Part shown: positions 53,572 to 62,875 of the stretch, piece after piece
How the letters are laid out: each line of letters starts with the position of its first letter
Numbering within the stretch: position 1 is the stretch's first letter
Source: Chitinophagales bacterium
Lineage (GTDB): Bacteria; Bacteroidota; Bacteroidia; Chitinophagales; JADIYW01
Direction of reading: 5' to 3'
NCBI GenBank assembly: GCA_019694955.1
Contig: JAIBAX010000009.1
Coordinates: forward strand, 1-64,000
Length of the DNA: 64,000 nt
Notes under the pieces: model-generated
Seen by the model: the letters and a program-made list of their open reading frames with translations, nothing else
Databases searched by the model: none
Told to the model about the DNA's origin: nothing
Position numbers and translations under genes: made by a program

Positions 53572-55440
53572 ATGAGAAAAATATTTACATTTCTGTTTAT
53601 TCTAAGTATAATAAACACCATAAATGCCCAAAACAATGTGGGTATTGGAACCAATAACCCCGATGGGACATCGAAATTAGATATTACTGCTACAGACAAG
53701 GGTTTGTTGCCGCCACGTGTGGCCTTAACATCCTTAGTGACCACCACGCCAATATTAAACGGTGCCGGCACAGCAGCAACTACCGCCGATATGCCCAATG
53801 GGCTTATCGTCTTTAATACAAACACAGCGGGAACTGCACCAAACAATGTAGTACCCGGTTATTACTACTGGGATAAGCCTAACAACAAATGGAAAGCAAT
53901 GTTTAGTAGTCCCGGTTTAATAGATATAGGTACTATACACGCTTTTCCCGGCACCACCTATCCCAATGATATGTATTTGCCGTTAAGTGGTTCTACATAT
54001 AATAAAGCAGACTATCCTGAATTTACGGATATTTTAAGCTCCTTAGATGCCGATTTAATTACTGCCACCACTGCCACTACCTTTACATTAGGAAACTGGA
54101 ATTCAAATGGTGCATTTTTGCGCGGGCAAGGAGGGAACGCTGGCAGTTTAGGAGCTATACAAACTGATGCTACTAAAAGACCTACTACCGCTTTTACGAC
54201 TACATCGACAACCACGGGTACAACATCATCAAGCACTGGTGGAAATACGTTAGGCGATCAGTGGTTAAGTTATATAGATAATTGTGGCGGTTGCGGCTCT
54301 TATGGTGGTACTGATAGAGATCTGTCAAGGGGTTCTTCTCAATGGTCTAATTATGTAACAACCGGATATGATGATGACCCTACTCAATATCTAACAGAAT
54401 GGACACCACAAGATCATAATCACACCATTCCTTCTCTTTCTATTACAGGCGGTGGTGATGTTGAAACTCGCCCAACGAATCGTTCTATCCTATGGATGAT
54501 AAAGGTACGTCCTAGCGCTAGTTATGTTGGCAATATGACAGTTAATAATAATACCTTCACTGATTTGGATTGGATAAAAGTAGGCTCAACAGCTACTGTA
54601 CCTACGTCAACAGAAGATAAATATACACAAAGTAAGGTTTTAGTTGGCAATACCGTAGGTTCTTCTTCAACGCCAAATTTTACTATTGAAGCCACCGGGA
54701 CAGGTGGTCCTTACAGTGTACCTGCCATCGGCTTAACGTTTAGTCCTAGTAAATTCTTATACCTCCATGCTGCGTCTGGTGAACAATCCATCATGTGGGA
54801 TGCTACTGGAGCCTTGCGTTTTGGAACAGAAACCTCAATAGGAGTAAGTTATAGTGAAAAAATGAGAATCAATAGCAATGGAAGGGTGGGAATTGGCACG
54901 TCTTCTCCAGCCAATACATTGGATGTAAACGGTTATGTAAAATTAGGTACATCTGGAGGTGCTGATGTGGAAGGCTCTATGCGTTACAACTCTACCAAAA
55001 AATGTATGGAATTTCATAACGGATGCGGTTGGAGATGTATAGGACTTACCTCTACTCAAATAGTTGATATTTTTGATGGGTTTAATGAAGGTAGTCAATG
55101 CAATGGTGGTTCTTCGGGTGGTTCATATGGAAATGTTTATAATTTTACAGTTACTGGTTTACAACCAGGACAAGTGATCGTTATTGATATTTTATTTTTT
55201 GTTGGTGCAGGATGTAGAGGTAATGCCGGATTTCCTACTCAATCTGCAAAAATGTACAATAGTGGCCTAGGGTTTTTCTATGAAGATGAAATACAGAGCT
55301 CTCCGAACACTTGGCAAGAACGTCATCTTAAACAATCTTTTACCGTACCAACATCTCATACTTGTGGAAACAATATAACCATGAGTTTTGAATACAATGG
55401 TACATTCACATTCGCAAAAGCATTTATAGAGAAGTTTTAA
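53572..55440 (+). CDS. secreted protein with phage tail-collar-like domain
   Basis: From ATG 53572 (RBS AAAGGAG 6 bases upstream) the 622-residue protein has a signal peptide. The collar-like stretch AFPGTTYPNDMYLPLSGSTY is followed by Thr-rich and Gly/Asn-rich segments, then a pattern of RINSNGRVGIGTSSPANTL seen in surface and trimeric proteins, and a Cys-rich C-terminal domain. The tail-collar fold occurs in phage fibres and in Bacteroidota surface proteins. No T9SS tail is obvious. I infer a surface structural protein. Confidence 0.75.
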   Translation: MRKIFTFLFILSIINTINAQNNVGIGTNNPDGTSKLDITATDKGLLPPRVALTSLVTTTPILNGAGTAATTADMPNGLIVFNTNTAGTAPNNVVPGYYYWDKPNNKWKAMFSSPGLIDIGTIHAFPGTTYPNDMYLPLSGSTYNKADYPEFTDILSSLDADLITATTATTFTLGNWNSNGAFLRGQGGNAGSLGAIQTDATKRPTTAFTTTSTTTGTTSSSTGGNTLGDQWLSYIDNCGGCGSYGGTDRDLSRGSSQWSNYVTTGYDDDPTQYLTEWTPQDHNHTIPSLSITGGGDVETRPTNRSILWMIKVRPSASYVGNMTVNNNTFTDLDWIKVGSTATVPTSTEDKYTQSKVLVGNTVGSSSTPNFTIEATGTGGPYSVPAIGLTFSPSKFLYLHAASGEQSIMWDATGALRFGTETSIGVSYSEKMRINSNGRVGIGTSSPANTLDVNGYVKLGTSGGADVEGSMRYNSTKKCMEFHNGCGWRCIGLTSTQIVDIFDGFNEGSQCNGGSSGGSYGNVYNFTVTGLQPGQVIVIDILFFVGAGCRGNAGFPTQSAKMYNSGLGFFYEDEIQSSPNTWQERHLKQSFTVPTSHTCGNNITMSFEYNGTFTFAKAFIEKF

Positions 55441-55562
55441 CTATCTGCGGTGTTTTGAACACTAAAGGCTAATACAATGGTACGTGTTCGGTTTATGTGA
55501 AAATGAATAAAAATCGGTTTTTCTACAAGTAATTCTATTGCTTATTAGGAGAACATATAGCT

Positions 55563-55603
55563 ATGCTTAATTTTATGCGCAAAATGCTTGCAATTATGCG
55601 CAA
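55563..55603. promoter_or_regulatory. putative AraC operator upstream of the lipid-enzyme operon
   Basis: ATGCTTAATTTTATGCGCAA (55563-55582) is repeated as ATGCTTGCAATTATGCGCAA (55584-55603), period 21. It ends 29 bases before a TATATTTG -7 box and resembles the 51581-51616 pair. Confidence 0.55.
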
Positions 55604-55632
55604 TCTGCAATACACAAAAATGGTTACTGGTT

Positions 55633-55640
55633 TATATTTG
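55633..55640 (+). promoter_or_regulatory. TAnnTTTG -7 box of the lipid-enzyme operon
   Basis: TATATTTG lies 20 bases before the PhoD-like ATG at 55661. Its distance to the direct repeats matches that at 51649-51656 within a few bases. Confidence 0.55.
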
Positions 55641-55660
55641 TACATTACAACCTTATACAC

Positions 55661-56719
55661 ATGTTCAGGTATTCAAAGTTAAAATATAAGAAGTACGGTT
55701 ATATTATTTTACTTCTACTTATCAGTTATTCTTGTAAGAAAGATGTTTCGGTAAGTGAAAAACGGATTACCGCTATTGCCTTTGGCTCATGTGGTAGTCA
55801 ATGGAGACCAGATTGGTCTATATTTAACTCCATATTGGATAAAAAACCCGACTTGTATATAGCTTTGGGCGACAATATGTATGCAGATGTAGAAGGATTA
55901 GAGGATCAGCCATTTTATCCTTTTTTTGTCGATTTTGGTTATCAGGTTTTAGGTCAAAATAAAATCTTTGGAAAATTTAAGAAGCAAGTACCTATAATAG
56001 CTACTTGGGACGATCATGATTATGGTAAAAATAATGGGGGCAATGAATTTCTTTATAAACAGGAAGCGAAAAATGCCTTCATGAAGTTTTGGAATGTTTC
56101 CAGCGATAATGACATGCGTTCAAGGGAAGGAGTATATAGCGCATACTACTACGGAGAAGGTAATCAACGGATCCAAATACTCATGTTAGACACTAGATGG
56201 TTTCTGGATGTTATCTCCGATGAACCCATTGCAGCAACCACAGATGCATCAAAGAAAATATTGGGTGAGCCAGAATGGCTTTGGTTGGAAGAAGAATTGA
56301 AAAAACCTGCAGCCATCCGAATTATTGGCAGTAGTACCCAGTTCTGTACTGAACACAATGGCTATGAAGCTTGGGCAAATTATCCGCTTGAAATGGAGCG
56401 TTTCTACTCAACTATAAGAAAAACCAAAGCAGAAGGAGTGTTTTTTATTAGTGGAGATGTTCATTATGCAGAAATCAATAAGAGAAAGGTAGAAGGTTTG
56501 TACCCGATATATGATGCAACCTCCAGCGGACTTACACATATGGAAGATCCGGCAAAGCCAAGCATATACCGGATTGGTGATCCGTATACGAATCTCAATT
56601 TCGGCATGCTACGTATTGATTGGGACGCTAATCCTATTAGTATTAAACAAGAAATATATAGTCAATCCGGCGACTTAGTATTGAGTCACCAAATATTATT
56701 AAATGAGTTGAAATTTTAG
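55661..56719 (+). CDS. PhoD-like metallophosphoesterase lipoprotein
   Basis: The 352-residue product has a lipobox YSC (Cys25) and the PhoD-like metallophosphatase signatures GDNMYAD at 70-76, WDDHDYG at 116-122 and SGDVHYAEI. The family cleaves phosphodiesters and phosphomonoesters outside the cytoplasm. It resembles the second copy at 61700. First of three closely spaced genes (next gap 3 bases). Confidence 0.9.
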   Translation: MFRYSKLKYKKYGYIILLLLISYSCKKDVSVSEKRITAIAFGSCGSQWRPDWSIFNSILDKKPDLYIALGDNMYADVEGLEDQPFYPFFVDFGYQVLGQNKIFGKFKKQVPIIATWDDHDYGKNNGGNEFLYKQEAKNAFMKFWNVSSDNDMRSREGVYSAYYYGEGNQRIQILMLDTRWFLDVISDEPIAATTDASKKILGEPEWLWLEEELKKPAAIRIIGSSTQFCTEHNGYEAWANYPLEMERFYSTIRKTKAEGVFFISGDVHYAEINKRKVEGLYPIYDATSSGLTHMEDPAKPSIYRIGDPYTNLNFGMLRIDWDANPISIKQEIYSQSGDLVLSHQILLNELKF

Positions 56720-56722
56720 AAA

Positions 56723-58150
56723 ATGAAGAATACATGGTTGCTGTGCCTAATGATTATATTAACACTTTCTTGCAAGAAAGATGGACAAATAAATAGTGAA
56801 AACCCCCGTTTCGTATACGACCAACACGGTCGAGTTTTGATATTGCATGGCTTAAATATGTCGAGCAGTGCAAAGGCAGAAGGAAATCCTTCCGATACAC
56901 TTACATATTTGAAACATTATCCTTGGACAACGGAAAGTTTTGTGGATCAAGAAGCAAAGGAGTATGGTTTCAACGCTGTTCGCTATCTTGTCTTTTGGGA
57001 TGGTATCGAACCCCATAAGGATAATTTTAGAGAGGCATATTTAGATAGTACTGCAGTTAGAATTAAATGGTACACCGATAGAGGGATGTATGTGATTCTT
57101 GACATGCATCAAGATGTTTACAGCCATGTTTTATTTGGTAATGGAGCTCCCTCTTGGGCAACAGAAACAGATGGTGTCGTTCCAGATTCGGTAGCACCCC
57201 TTGGATTGTGGTGGTTGAGAAACTTACAACCTGCTGTAGTTAATGCCTACCAAAATTTCTTTGAATATACTGATTACAAAGTTTTGCAAGACCATTATAT
57301 CTTAGCATGGCAAAAGGTGATCAATAGATTTAAAGACAATCCTTATGTAATCGGCTACGATTTGATGAACGAACCACATGGTGGAGATTTGGTGAAAACT
57401 ATGTTTGGAGAGTTTGAAAAAGAACAATTATATCCTTTTTATAAACGATTGATAAATGGTATCAGAGAAGTTGACAATGAAAAATGGATATTTTTTGAAC
57501 CAAGATCCTTTGGCGTAAATTTTGGCTTGGATTCTTACCTTCCCAAGATTGAAGATCAAAGAAAAGGAATACCTCGTATGCAATATGCTCCGCACTGTTA
57601 TCCCTTGTTTATGGAAGAGAGCATTTATACAAGTGGAAGAAAAAATCACTTATTGGAATGGGAGCAAAGACGCAAAAAAGAACTGGAAAAACAGGGTTGT
57701 GGTATGCACATCGGTGAGTTTGGTTTTCACCCTGACTGGCCCGGCATGGAACTATTCTTTAAAGATTTCTTTGAAATGGCAGACAGAAATATGTGTAATT
57801 GGTCATATTGGAGTAGCGATCCCGGAGGTTGGGGACCTTGGAATCCCGATTTAACAGAAAGCCCCATCATGAATCAACTCATCCGCGTTTATCCACGCGC
57901 TATCGCAGGAGAACCTATCTCATTTAACTATGATAGAGATGCCAAAGTATTTGACTTTGTGTACATGAACAACCCTGACATTGATATGCCAACGGAGATA
58001 TTCATTCCGGAAAGGTTTTTCCCCAATGGTTATATCTTGGTAGTAAATGGAACGACAGACTATACAGAATCATATGACCCCGTTTATCATGTTTTAAAGA
58101 TTCAATCGGGTGAAAGAAAACAAATAACAATTAAACTTCAACCAAAATAA
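56723..58150 (+). CDS. endoglycosylceramidase-like GH5 hydrolase (lipoprotein)
   Basis: Family GH5, nearest to endoglycosylceramidases, which release the glycan from glycosphingolipids. The 475-residue protein has a lipobox LTLSC (Cys17), the TIM-barrel start LHGLNMSSSAKAEGNP, acid/base Glu217 in YDLMNEPHGGD, and nucleophile Glu332 in HIGEFGFHPDWPG. A beta-sandwich C-terminal region follows. Other GH5 beta-glucosidase types cannot be excluded by eye. Confidence 0.87.
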   Translation: MKNTWLLCLMIILTLSCKKDGQINSENPRFVYDQHGRVLILHGLNMSSSAKAEGNPSDTLTYLKHYPWTTESFVDQEAKEYGFNAVRYLVFWDGIEPHKDNFREAYLDSTAVRIKWYTDRGMYVILDMHQDVYSHVLFGNGAPSWATETDGVVPDSVAPLGLWWLRNLQPAVVNAYQNFFEYTDYKVLQDHYILAWQKVINRFKDNPYVIGYDLMNEPHGGDLVKTMFGEFEKEQLYPFYKRLINGIREVDNEKWIFFEPRSFGVNFGLDSYLPKIEDQRKGIPRMQYAPHCYPLFMEESIYTSGRKNHLLEWEQRRKKELEKQGCGMHIGEFGFHPDWPGMELFFKDFFEMADRNMCNWSYWSSDPGGWGPWNPDLTESPIMNQLIRVYPRAIAGEPISFNYDRDAKVFDFVYMNNPDIDMPTEIFIPERFFPNGYILVVNGTTDYTESYDPVYHVLKIQSGERKQITIKLQPK

Positions 58151-58157
58151 CCTTATT

Positions 58158-59771
58158 ATGTATCGTAAAAAAAACAAACTGTACAGACGCAGATTCATAG
58201 GATTGTCAGCAATGGCAGGAGCAATTGCTACCACTGGAATAGGATTAGCTTCCTGTAAAAAGGACGTTGCAAGAATTGCAGAGGATACAGATTATACCGC
58301 TATTGTTATCGGTTCCGGTTTCGGTGGTGCTGTGGCGGCATTGCGATTAGGTGAAGCAGGTGTGAAAACATTGATGTTAGAAATGGGGAAGAATTTTGAC
58401 ACAACAAACGGACAAAAACCTTTCTCGTCACAATTTGATCCAGATACAAGGGCCTCATGGTTGAAAACCGGCAATCTTGAAATGCCCATCAACATGCCTT
58501 TTCCTATGAAGGGACGCAAATACACCGGTGTGATTGATAGAAATAAGATAAGTGCCCAGAAAAGTATGGATATCTTTAGAGGTACCGGATTGGGTGGTGG
58601 GTCTTTAGTATATGGTGCTATGCTTCCACGTGCTAGTGAACAAAAATGGGATCAATATTTTTCAGATATTACCTTTGAGGAAATGACATCGAAATGGTAT
58701 CCCAAAGTAGAACAAATGCTCGGCGTTAAGTTAGTACCGGATGATTTGTATCATCATGACTTCTACAAATACTCAAGAATTGGAGTAAATCAAGCGATGA
58801 AAGCAGGGTATGACCATTTTGTCATTCCTTCGGGCTTTGATTTCGATATTATGAGACAGGAGTTTGAGGGTGCTGTTGATAAGTCAGTTACTAATGGAGA
58901 AATGATGCTGGGAGTGAATAACGGATGTAAAAAAAGTTTGGATAAAAACTACATCCCAAGTGCAATAGGAACAGGTAATGTTACGGTGAAAACACAACAT
59001 GTCGTCAAAAATGTTCGACAACTGCCTAGTGAAAAGTATCAGGTAGATGTTGAGGAAATTGAAACGGACGGCAGTATAGTGTCTACAAAAACATTCACTT
59101 GCACGCATCTCTTTATGAATGCAGGTGTAGCAGGAACCATGGATATATTGTTGAGGGCAAAACACCACAATGAACTCCCAAATCTTGACAATTCCTTGGG
59201 AACAGGATGGGGTAATAATGGCAATACAATGGTAATGCGAAAAAATATTGGTGTCAATGTTGGCATTAAAATGTCCACAGCTCCAATTGTCGCATTTGCG
59301 GATAAGCAGAACCCTTTCGGTTATTTGTTGGCAGAGCAAGCACCCTTTCCAATTGGCGTGGAAACAAACAACTTAATGTACTTATGCCTCATTGAAACAC
59401 CTGAAAGAGGTTATTTTCAATATAATGAAACCCTCAAAAAAGTTGAACTGATGTGGAATAAAAGTCAGCACGATATTGCCATAAATGCTGCCAAACATTT
59501 TATTAATACCTTAAATGATGCCAATGGTGGTTCAGTGGATACTTTCTTTATCAATAGTAATGGATACTCTGATAACTTCACCTATCACCCCCTCGGCGGT
59601 GCCGTTAGAAACGAGACAAGTGACGGCTATGGTAGGTTGAAAGGATATAAGCATCTATATTGTATAGATGGAAGCCAACTCCCAGGTTATAGTGCGGGAG
59701 GAAATCCATCCTTAACGATTGCGGCATTAGCAGAGAGAAGCATGGCGCATATTCTCAGCAATGACTTTTAG
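58158..59771 (+). CDS. GMC oxidoreductase, cholesterol-oxidase-like
   Basis: The 537-residue protein carries a twin-arginine signal (RRRFIG at 10-15) ending in a lipobox-like ASC (Cys33), the FAD site GSGFGG at 52-57, FRGTGLGGGSLVYGAMLPR, and the C-terminal YHPLGGAV...PGYSAGGNPSLTIAALAER pattern of cholesterol oxidases. It should be exported folded with its FAD. A sterol or other alcohol substrate is inferred. It completes the three-gene unit. Confidence 0.87.
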   Translation: MYRKKNKLYRRRFIGLSAMAGAIATTGIGLASCKKDVARIAEDTDYTAIVIGSGFGGAVAALRLGEAGVKTLMLEMGKNFDTTNGQKPFSSQFDPDTRASWLKTGNLEMPINMPFPMKGRKYTGVIDRNKISAQKSMDIFRGTGLGGGSLVYGAMLPRASEQKWDQYFSDITFEEMTSKWYPKVEQMLGVKLVPDDLYHHDFYKYSRIGVNQAMKAGYDHFVIPSGFDFDIMRQEFEGAVDKSVTNGEMMLGVNNGCKKSLDKNYIPSAIGTGNVTVKTQHVVKNVRQLPSEKYQVDVEEIETDGSIVSTKTFTCTHLFMNAGVAGTMDILLRAKHHNELPNLDNSLGTGWGNNGNTMVMRKNIGVNVGIKMSTAPIVAFADKQNPFGYLLAEQAPFPIGVETNNLMYLCLIETPERGYFQYNETLKKVELMWNKSQHDIAINAAKHFINTLNDANGGSVDTFFINSNGYSDNFTYHPLGGAVRNETSDGYGRLKGYKHLYCIDGSQLPGYSAGGNPSLTIAALAERSMAHILSNDF

Positions 59772-59813
59772 TTGTTTGGTAGCATAGATTGAAAATAACT
59801 GAAAAAAGATACG

Positions 59814-61235
59814 CTATTTCCCTTTTCCCTGTATTAAAGTAAGAATAGTGTAAAAAAGGATTTTTATGTCTAAAGAAATTGATATGTTTTCAACATAGAT
59901 AAGGTCGTATTTCATTCTTTTTACCATCTCTTCTACGTTGCTTGCATAACCATATTTTACCATACCCCAAGAGGTAATGCCCGGTCGAACTTTGTGTAGA
60001 TGGCGATAATGCGGTGCTTTTTTTACGATTAACTCAATGAAATGTTGTCTCTCCGGTCGCGGACCGACCAGCGACATATCTCCCTTAAGTACATTGAAAA
60101 ACTGTGGCAGTTCATCCAATCTATATTTTCTCAGCGTTTTTCCAACACTGGTAATGCGCGGATCGTCAGTTTTGCTGAGCATAGGGCCCTCTTTCTCAGC
60201 ATCACAATACATAGTCCTGAATTTATACATCTGAAAAGGCACCTGATTCTTACCAATGCGTTCTTGTAAGTATAAAATGCTCCCTTTCGAAGAAAACTTA
60301 ACCAATATGCCTATAATAATGAATAGTGGAATGCATGTCAATAAAACAAAAAGAGAAAAAACAATGTCAATCAATCGTTTGACGAAATACTGCCACGGCT
60401 TCAAGAGCTTTCTGTCTATTTCTATAAGTGCTGCCCCAAATACATTTTCCATCTTCACAGAACCTGCCAGGATATCATACATGTCAGGAATTATCTTAAT
60501 GCTAAGAGGTAAGTCGTCCAGAATGTTTAGAATATCATTTATTTTATGATGTTCGGATGTGTCGATGGCAATAATGACTTCTTCTATTTCTTCTTTCAGG
60601 ATAATAGTTCTCAAATTTTCCATTGTGCCTAAGCAGGAAATATAGTCCTTCAACCCATTTTCTTTCTTTGGGTCAACACTCACAAAGCCAATGAACTGAT
60701 TGCCTAATGATGCTTTTGAATGGCTGATTTCCTTAAATAACTCTGTGGCACGTTTATTTCCGCCAATGATAAGCGTAGGGAAAGTAACTTTCTTAGAGGA
60801 AAGTTGATGTTTAACTATACGCAATATCAGCATCCGGAATAGGAAAGTCAATGTCAGGTGCGTGCCAAATAAAATCAAAAACAGGTAGTAATAATCTTGG
60901 TACTTTCGAATTCTATCGTCAAGGATGAAAAGAAAGAAAATGATAATGCTACCGATACTACTTTGAATAATTGTTTTTCCTATTTCAGTTAATCTGGATT
61001 TTTTATAAATATCCGTATAAGTATTTCCAAGCGCAAATAATAGTACCCAAAAAACAGTAATAATGAGCGTGCCGAAGATGAAATTCCTGTCTTCGATGGC
61101 TTTGGTAAGGTTAAATTCAGGTATTTTTTCTAACCAATGCTTCCTAATGAAAAATAATAATACCCATGATGATGCAGCGGCTACAATGTCTCCCGCTAAA
61201 TACCAAAGTATATTCTTCTTTCTCTTTGTTGTCAT
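59814..61235 (-). CDS. exopolysaccharide priming sugar transferase (polyprenyl-phosphate)
   Basis: The 473-residue protein has an N-terminal bundle of four or five helices, a Rossmann-like middle domain (LIIGGNKRATELFKEI), and a C-terminal bacterial sugar transferase domain (KRLIDIVFSLFVLL; YKFRTMYCDAEKEG; DELPQFFNVLKGDMSLVGPR). It transfers a hexose-1-phosphate to undecaprenyl phosphate to start exopolysaccharide or O-antigen synthesis. No other polysaccharide genes are adjacent in the window. Confidence 0.94.
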   Translation of the reverse strand: MTTKRKKNILWYLAGDIVAAASSWVLLFFIRKHWLEKIPEFNLTKAIEDRNFIFGTLIITVFWVLLFALGNTYTDIYKKSRLTEIGKTIIQSSIGSIIIFFLFILDDRIRKYQDYYYLFLILFGTHLTLTFLFRMLILRIVKHQLSSKKVTFPTLIIGGNKRATELFKEISHSKASLGNQFIGFVSVDPKKENGLKDYISCLGTMENLRTIILKEEIEEVIIAIDTSEHHKINDILNILDDLPLSIKIIPDMYDILAGSVKMENVFGAALIEIDRKLLKPWQYFVKRLIDIVFSLFVLLTCIPLFIIIGILVKFSSKGSILYLQERIGKNQVPFQMYKFRTMYCDAEKEGPMLSKTDDPRITSVGKTLRKYRLDELPQFFNVLKGDMSLVGPRPERQHFIELIVKKAPHYRHLHKVRPGITSWGMVKYGYASNVEEMVKRMKYDLIYVENISISLDIKILFYTILTLIQGKGK

Positions 61236-61396
61236 GTTTTAATAGGAGTTCCAATTGCAAATGTAGGAAAAATAGTAGATAAAAAAAGGAGACGTTGTGT
61301 AATTACTTCTGTTTCATTTGAAATAATCACCAAAAAATTAAAACAAAATATTAAGGTATAAATTTGTTGAAATGGAGCATCCTCCAAAATCCCAAT

Positions 61397-61423
61397 AAAA
61401 AAAGGCATCCGAAGATGCCTTTG
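61397..61423 (-). terminator. rho-independent terminator of tRNA-Asp
   Basis: On the minus strand AAAGGCATC pairs with GATGCCTTT around a TTCG loop (61401-61422) and is followed by a T-run. Confidence 0.85.
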
Positions 61424-61497
61424 CGGTCCGGACGGGACTCGAACCCGCGACCCCGTGCGTGACAGGCACGTATTCTAACCAACTGAACTACCGAACC
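61424..61497 (-). tRNA. tRNA-Asp (anticodon GTC)
   Basis: The minus-strand cloverleaf has acceptor stem GGTTCGG paired to CCGGACC (one G-U), discriminator G, anticodon stem CGTGC/GCACG with loop CTGTCAC (anticodon GTC), and T-arm GGGTTCGAGTCCC. The discriminator G and GTC anticodon fit Asp. A TATATTTG -7 box lies upstream at 61518-61525. A weak protein frame overlapping it (61351-61548) is not a gene. Confidence 0.97.
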
Positions 61498-61517
61498 TCG
61501 CTGCTTTATAGCGGGTG

Positions 61518-61525
61518 CAAATATA
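61518..61525 (-). promoter_or_regulatory. TAnnTTTG -7 box of tRNA-Asp
   Basis: TATATTTG on the minus strand lies about 20 bases before the mature 5' end. It confirms the box as a promoter element at a non-coding gene. Confidence 0.65.
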
Positions 61526-61699
61526 TAAACATTAATTCTAAATTCCAACCAACATCTTTATATTTTTTTTGTACTAAATTATGATGTGTTCCTATTTGGA
61601 GGTAAAATTGAATAAAATGAGTTTTTTGTGAAGATTTTTCTTCATAAATGCAACCAAAATACTTATATTTATCTCCTAATCTTTAAATAATCTTAATTT

Positions 61700-62773
61700 A
61701 TGAAAGGTATGAAAAAAATAATCTTCCCCGTATTGACTTTACTGGTACTCTTCAGCAGTTGCCAAAAAGAAAAAAGCCTAAGTCCTGAGTCTCAGCGCTT
61801 GGCTACAAATGTTACTAAGATAAACTTCGCATCTTGTATGTTGCAGTCGATTAAGCCTAAAAATTCTTTGAAAAGAATAGTAGAGGCAGAGCCGCAAGTT
61901 ATGATTTGGGGTGGTGATAATATCTATGCTGACTTTCTTGCCATTGCACCGAGCAATTTTTCTTTTATGAAAGCTCAGTATAATATTCTGAGTAGAGATC
62001 CTGATTTTCAAGCGGTTAAAAGTGCAGTTCCGAATCATTTGGCAACATGGGATGATCACGATTATGGACAAAATGACGGCACTGCCAATAACCCGATTAA
62101 GGCTGCCGCAAGAAAGCTTTTCTGCGATTTTTGGGGCGAACCGGCAAATAGCGTTAGAAGGACCAACCCAGGCGGTATTTATACTTCTTATGAAATGGGT
62201 GATGAGGAACATAGGGTTCAATTTATCATGTTAGACCTTCGTTGGAGGCAATCCAATCACACTGGTACTTCAGTTGGAGGATATCCAGAAAACAATGACC
62301 CTAATAAGGTGATGATGAGCCAAGATCAATGGAATTGGTTGAAAGCCGAACTACAGAAGCCGGCAAAAGTTCGTTTCATCGTTTCCAGCTTACAATTCAG
62401 TGCTTCCTATAATGGTGGTGAAGCATGGTCTGTATATCCTAAGCAAGTGGAAAAGATGCAAAACCTAATCGCTGAAACACAGGCCAATGGTGTGGTTTTC
62501 CTTTCCGGTGATGTGCATTTTGCCGATATCAGCAAAAGAGACCCGGAAAATACATATCCATTATATGACCTTACTTCAAGTGGTATTACACATCAGGAAG
62601 ATAAACCTTATGATAATGCCAACCGTATATCAGGGCCATACACACAATTAAATTATGGCGAAATAAACATCAACTGGGATGTGACACCTGTTCAAATTTC
62701 CTTAGAAGCACATGACCAATGGGGTGCAATAAAATGTCAAAAAGTCGTTTCCTTAGACGAAATTAGTTTCTAA
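61700..62773 (+). CDS. PhoD-like metallophosphoesterase lipoprotein (second copy)
   Basis: The 357-residue product has a lipobox FSSC (Cys21) and shares the metallophosphatase motifs GGDNIYADF, WDDHDYGQN and SGDVHFADI with the gene at 55661. The two are clearly related but not near-identical. An ATG three codons in (61709) is also possible. It stands alone with a terminator behind it. Confidence 0.9.
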   Translation: MKGMKKIIFPVLTLLVLFSSCQKEKSLSPESQRLATNVTKINFASCMLQSIKPKNSLKRIVEAEPQVMIWGGDNIYADFLAIAPSNFSFMKAQYNILSRDPDFQAVKSAVPNHLATWDDHDYGQNDGTANNPIKAAARKLFCDFWGEPANSVRRTNPGGIYTSYEMGDEEHRVQFIMLDLRWRQSNHTGTSVGGYPENNDPNKVMMSQDQWNWLKAELQKPAKVRFIVSSLQFSASYNGGEAWSVYPKQVEKMQNLIAETQANGVVFLSGDVHFADISKRDPENTYPLYDLTSSGITHQEDKPYDNANRISGPYTQLNYGEININWDVTPVQISLEAHDQWGAIKCQKVVSLDEISF

Positions 62774-62793
62774 ATATCAATGAAATAAATGAT

Positions 62794-62825
62794 AAAAGGC
62801 TGTCCGTTCGACAGCCTTTTTTATT
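62794..62825 (+). terminator. rho-independent terminator of the second PhoD-like gene
   Basis: AAAAGGCTGTC (62794-62804) pairs with GACAGCCTTTT (62810-62820) around a 5-base loop, with more T after it. Confidence 0.8.
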
Positions 62826-62863
62826 TCTAACATTTTTTAGCGTGTAATCATCATTTTATACTT

Positions 62864-62871
62864 TAATTTTG
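62864..62871 (+). promoter_or_regulatory. TAnnTTTG -7 box of accA
   Basis: TAATTTTG ends 4 bases before the accA ATG at 62876, the recurring leaderless geometry. Confidence 0.55.
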
Positions 62872-62875
62872 CAGT

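Noticed and set aside
61351-61548. Protein frame on the minus strand over the tRNA
   Set aside because: It is mostly the tRNA-Asp sequence plus its terminator read as codons.
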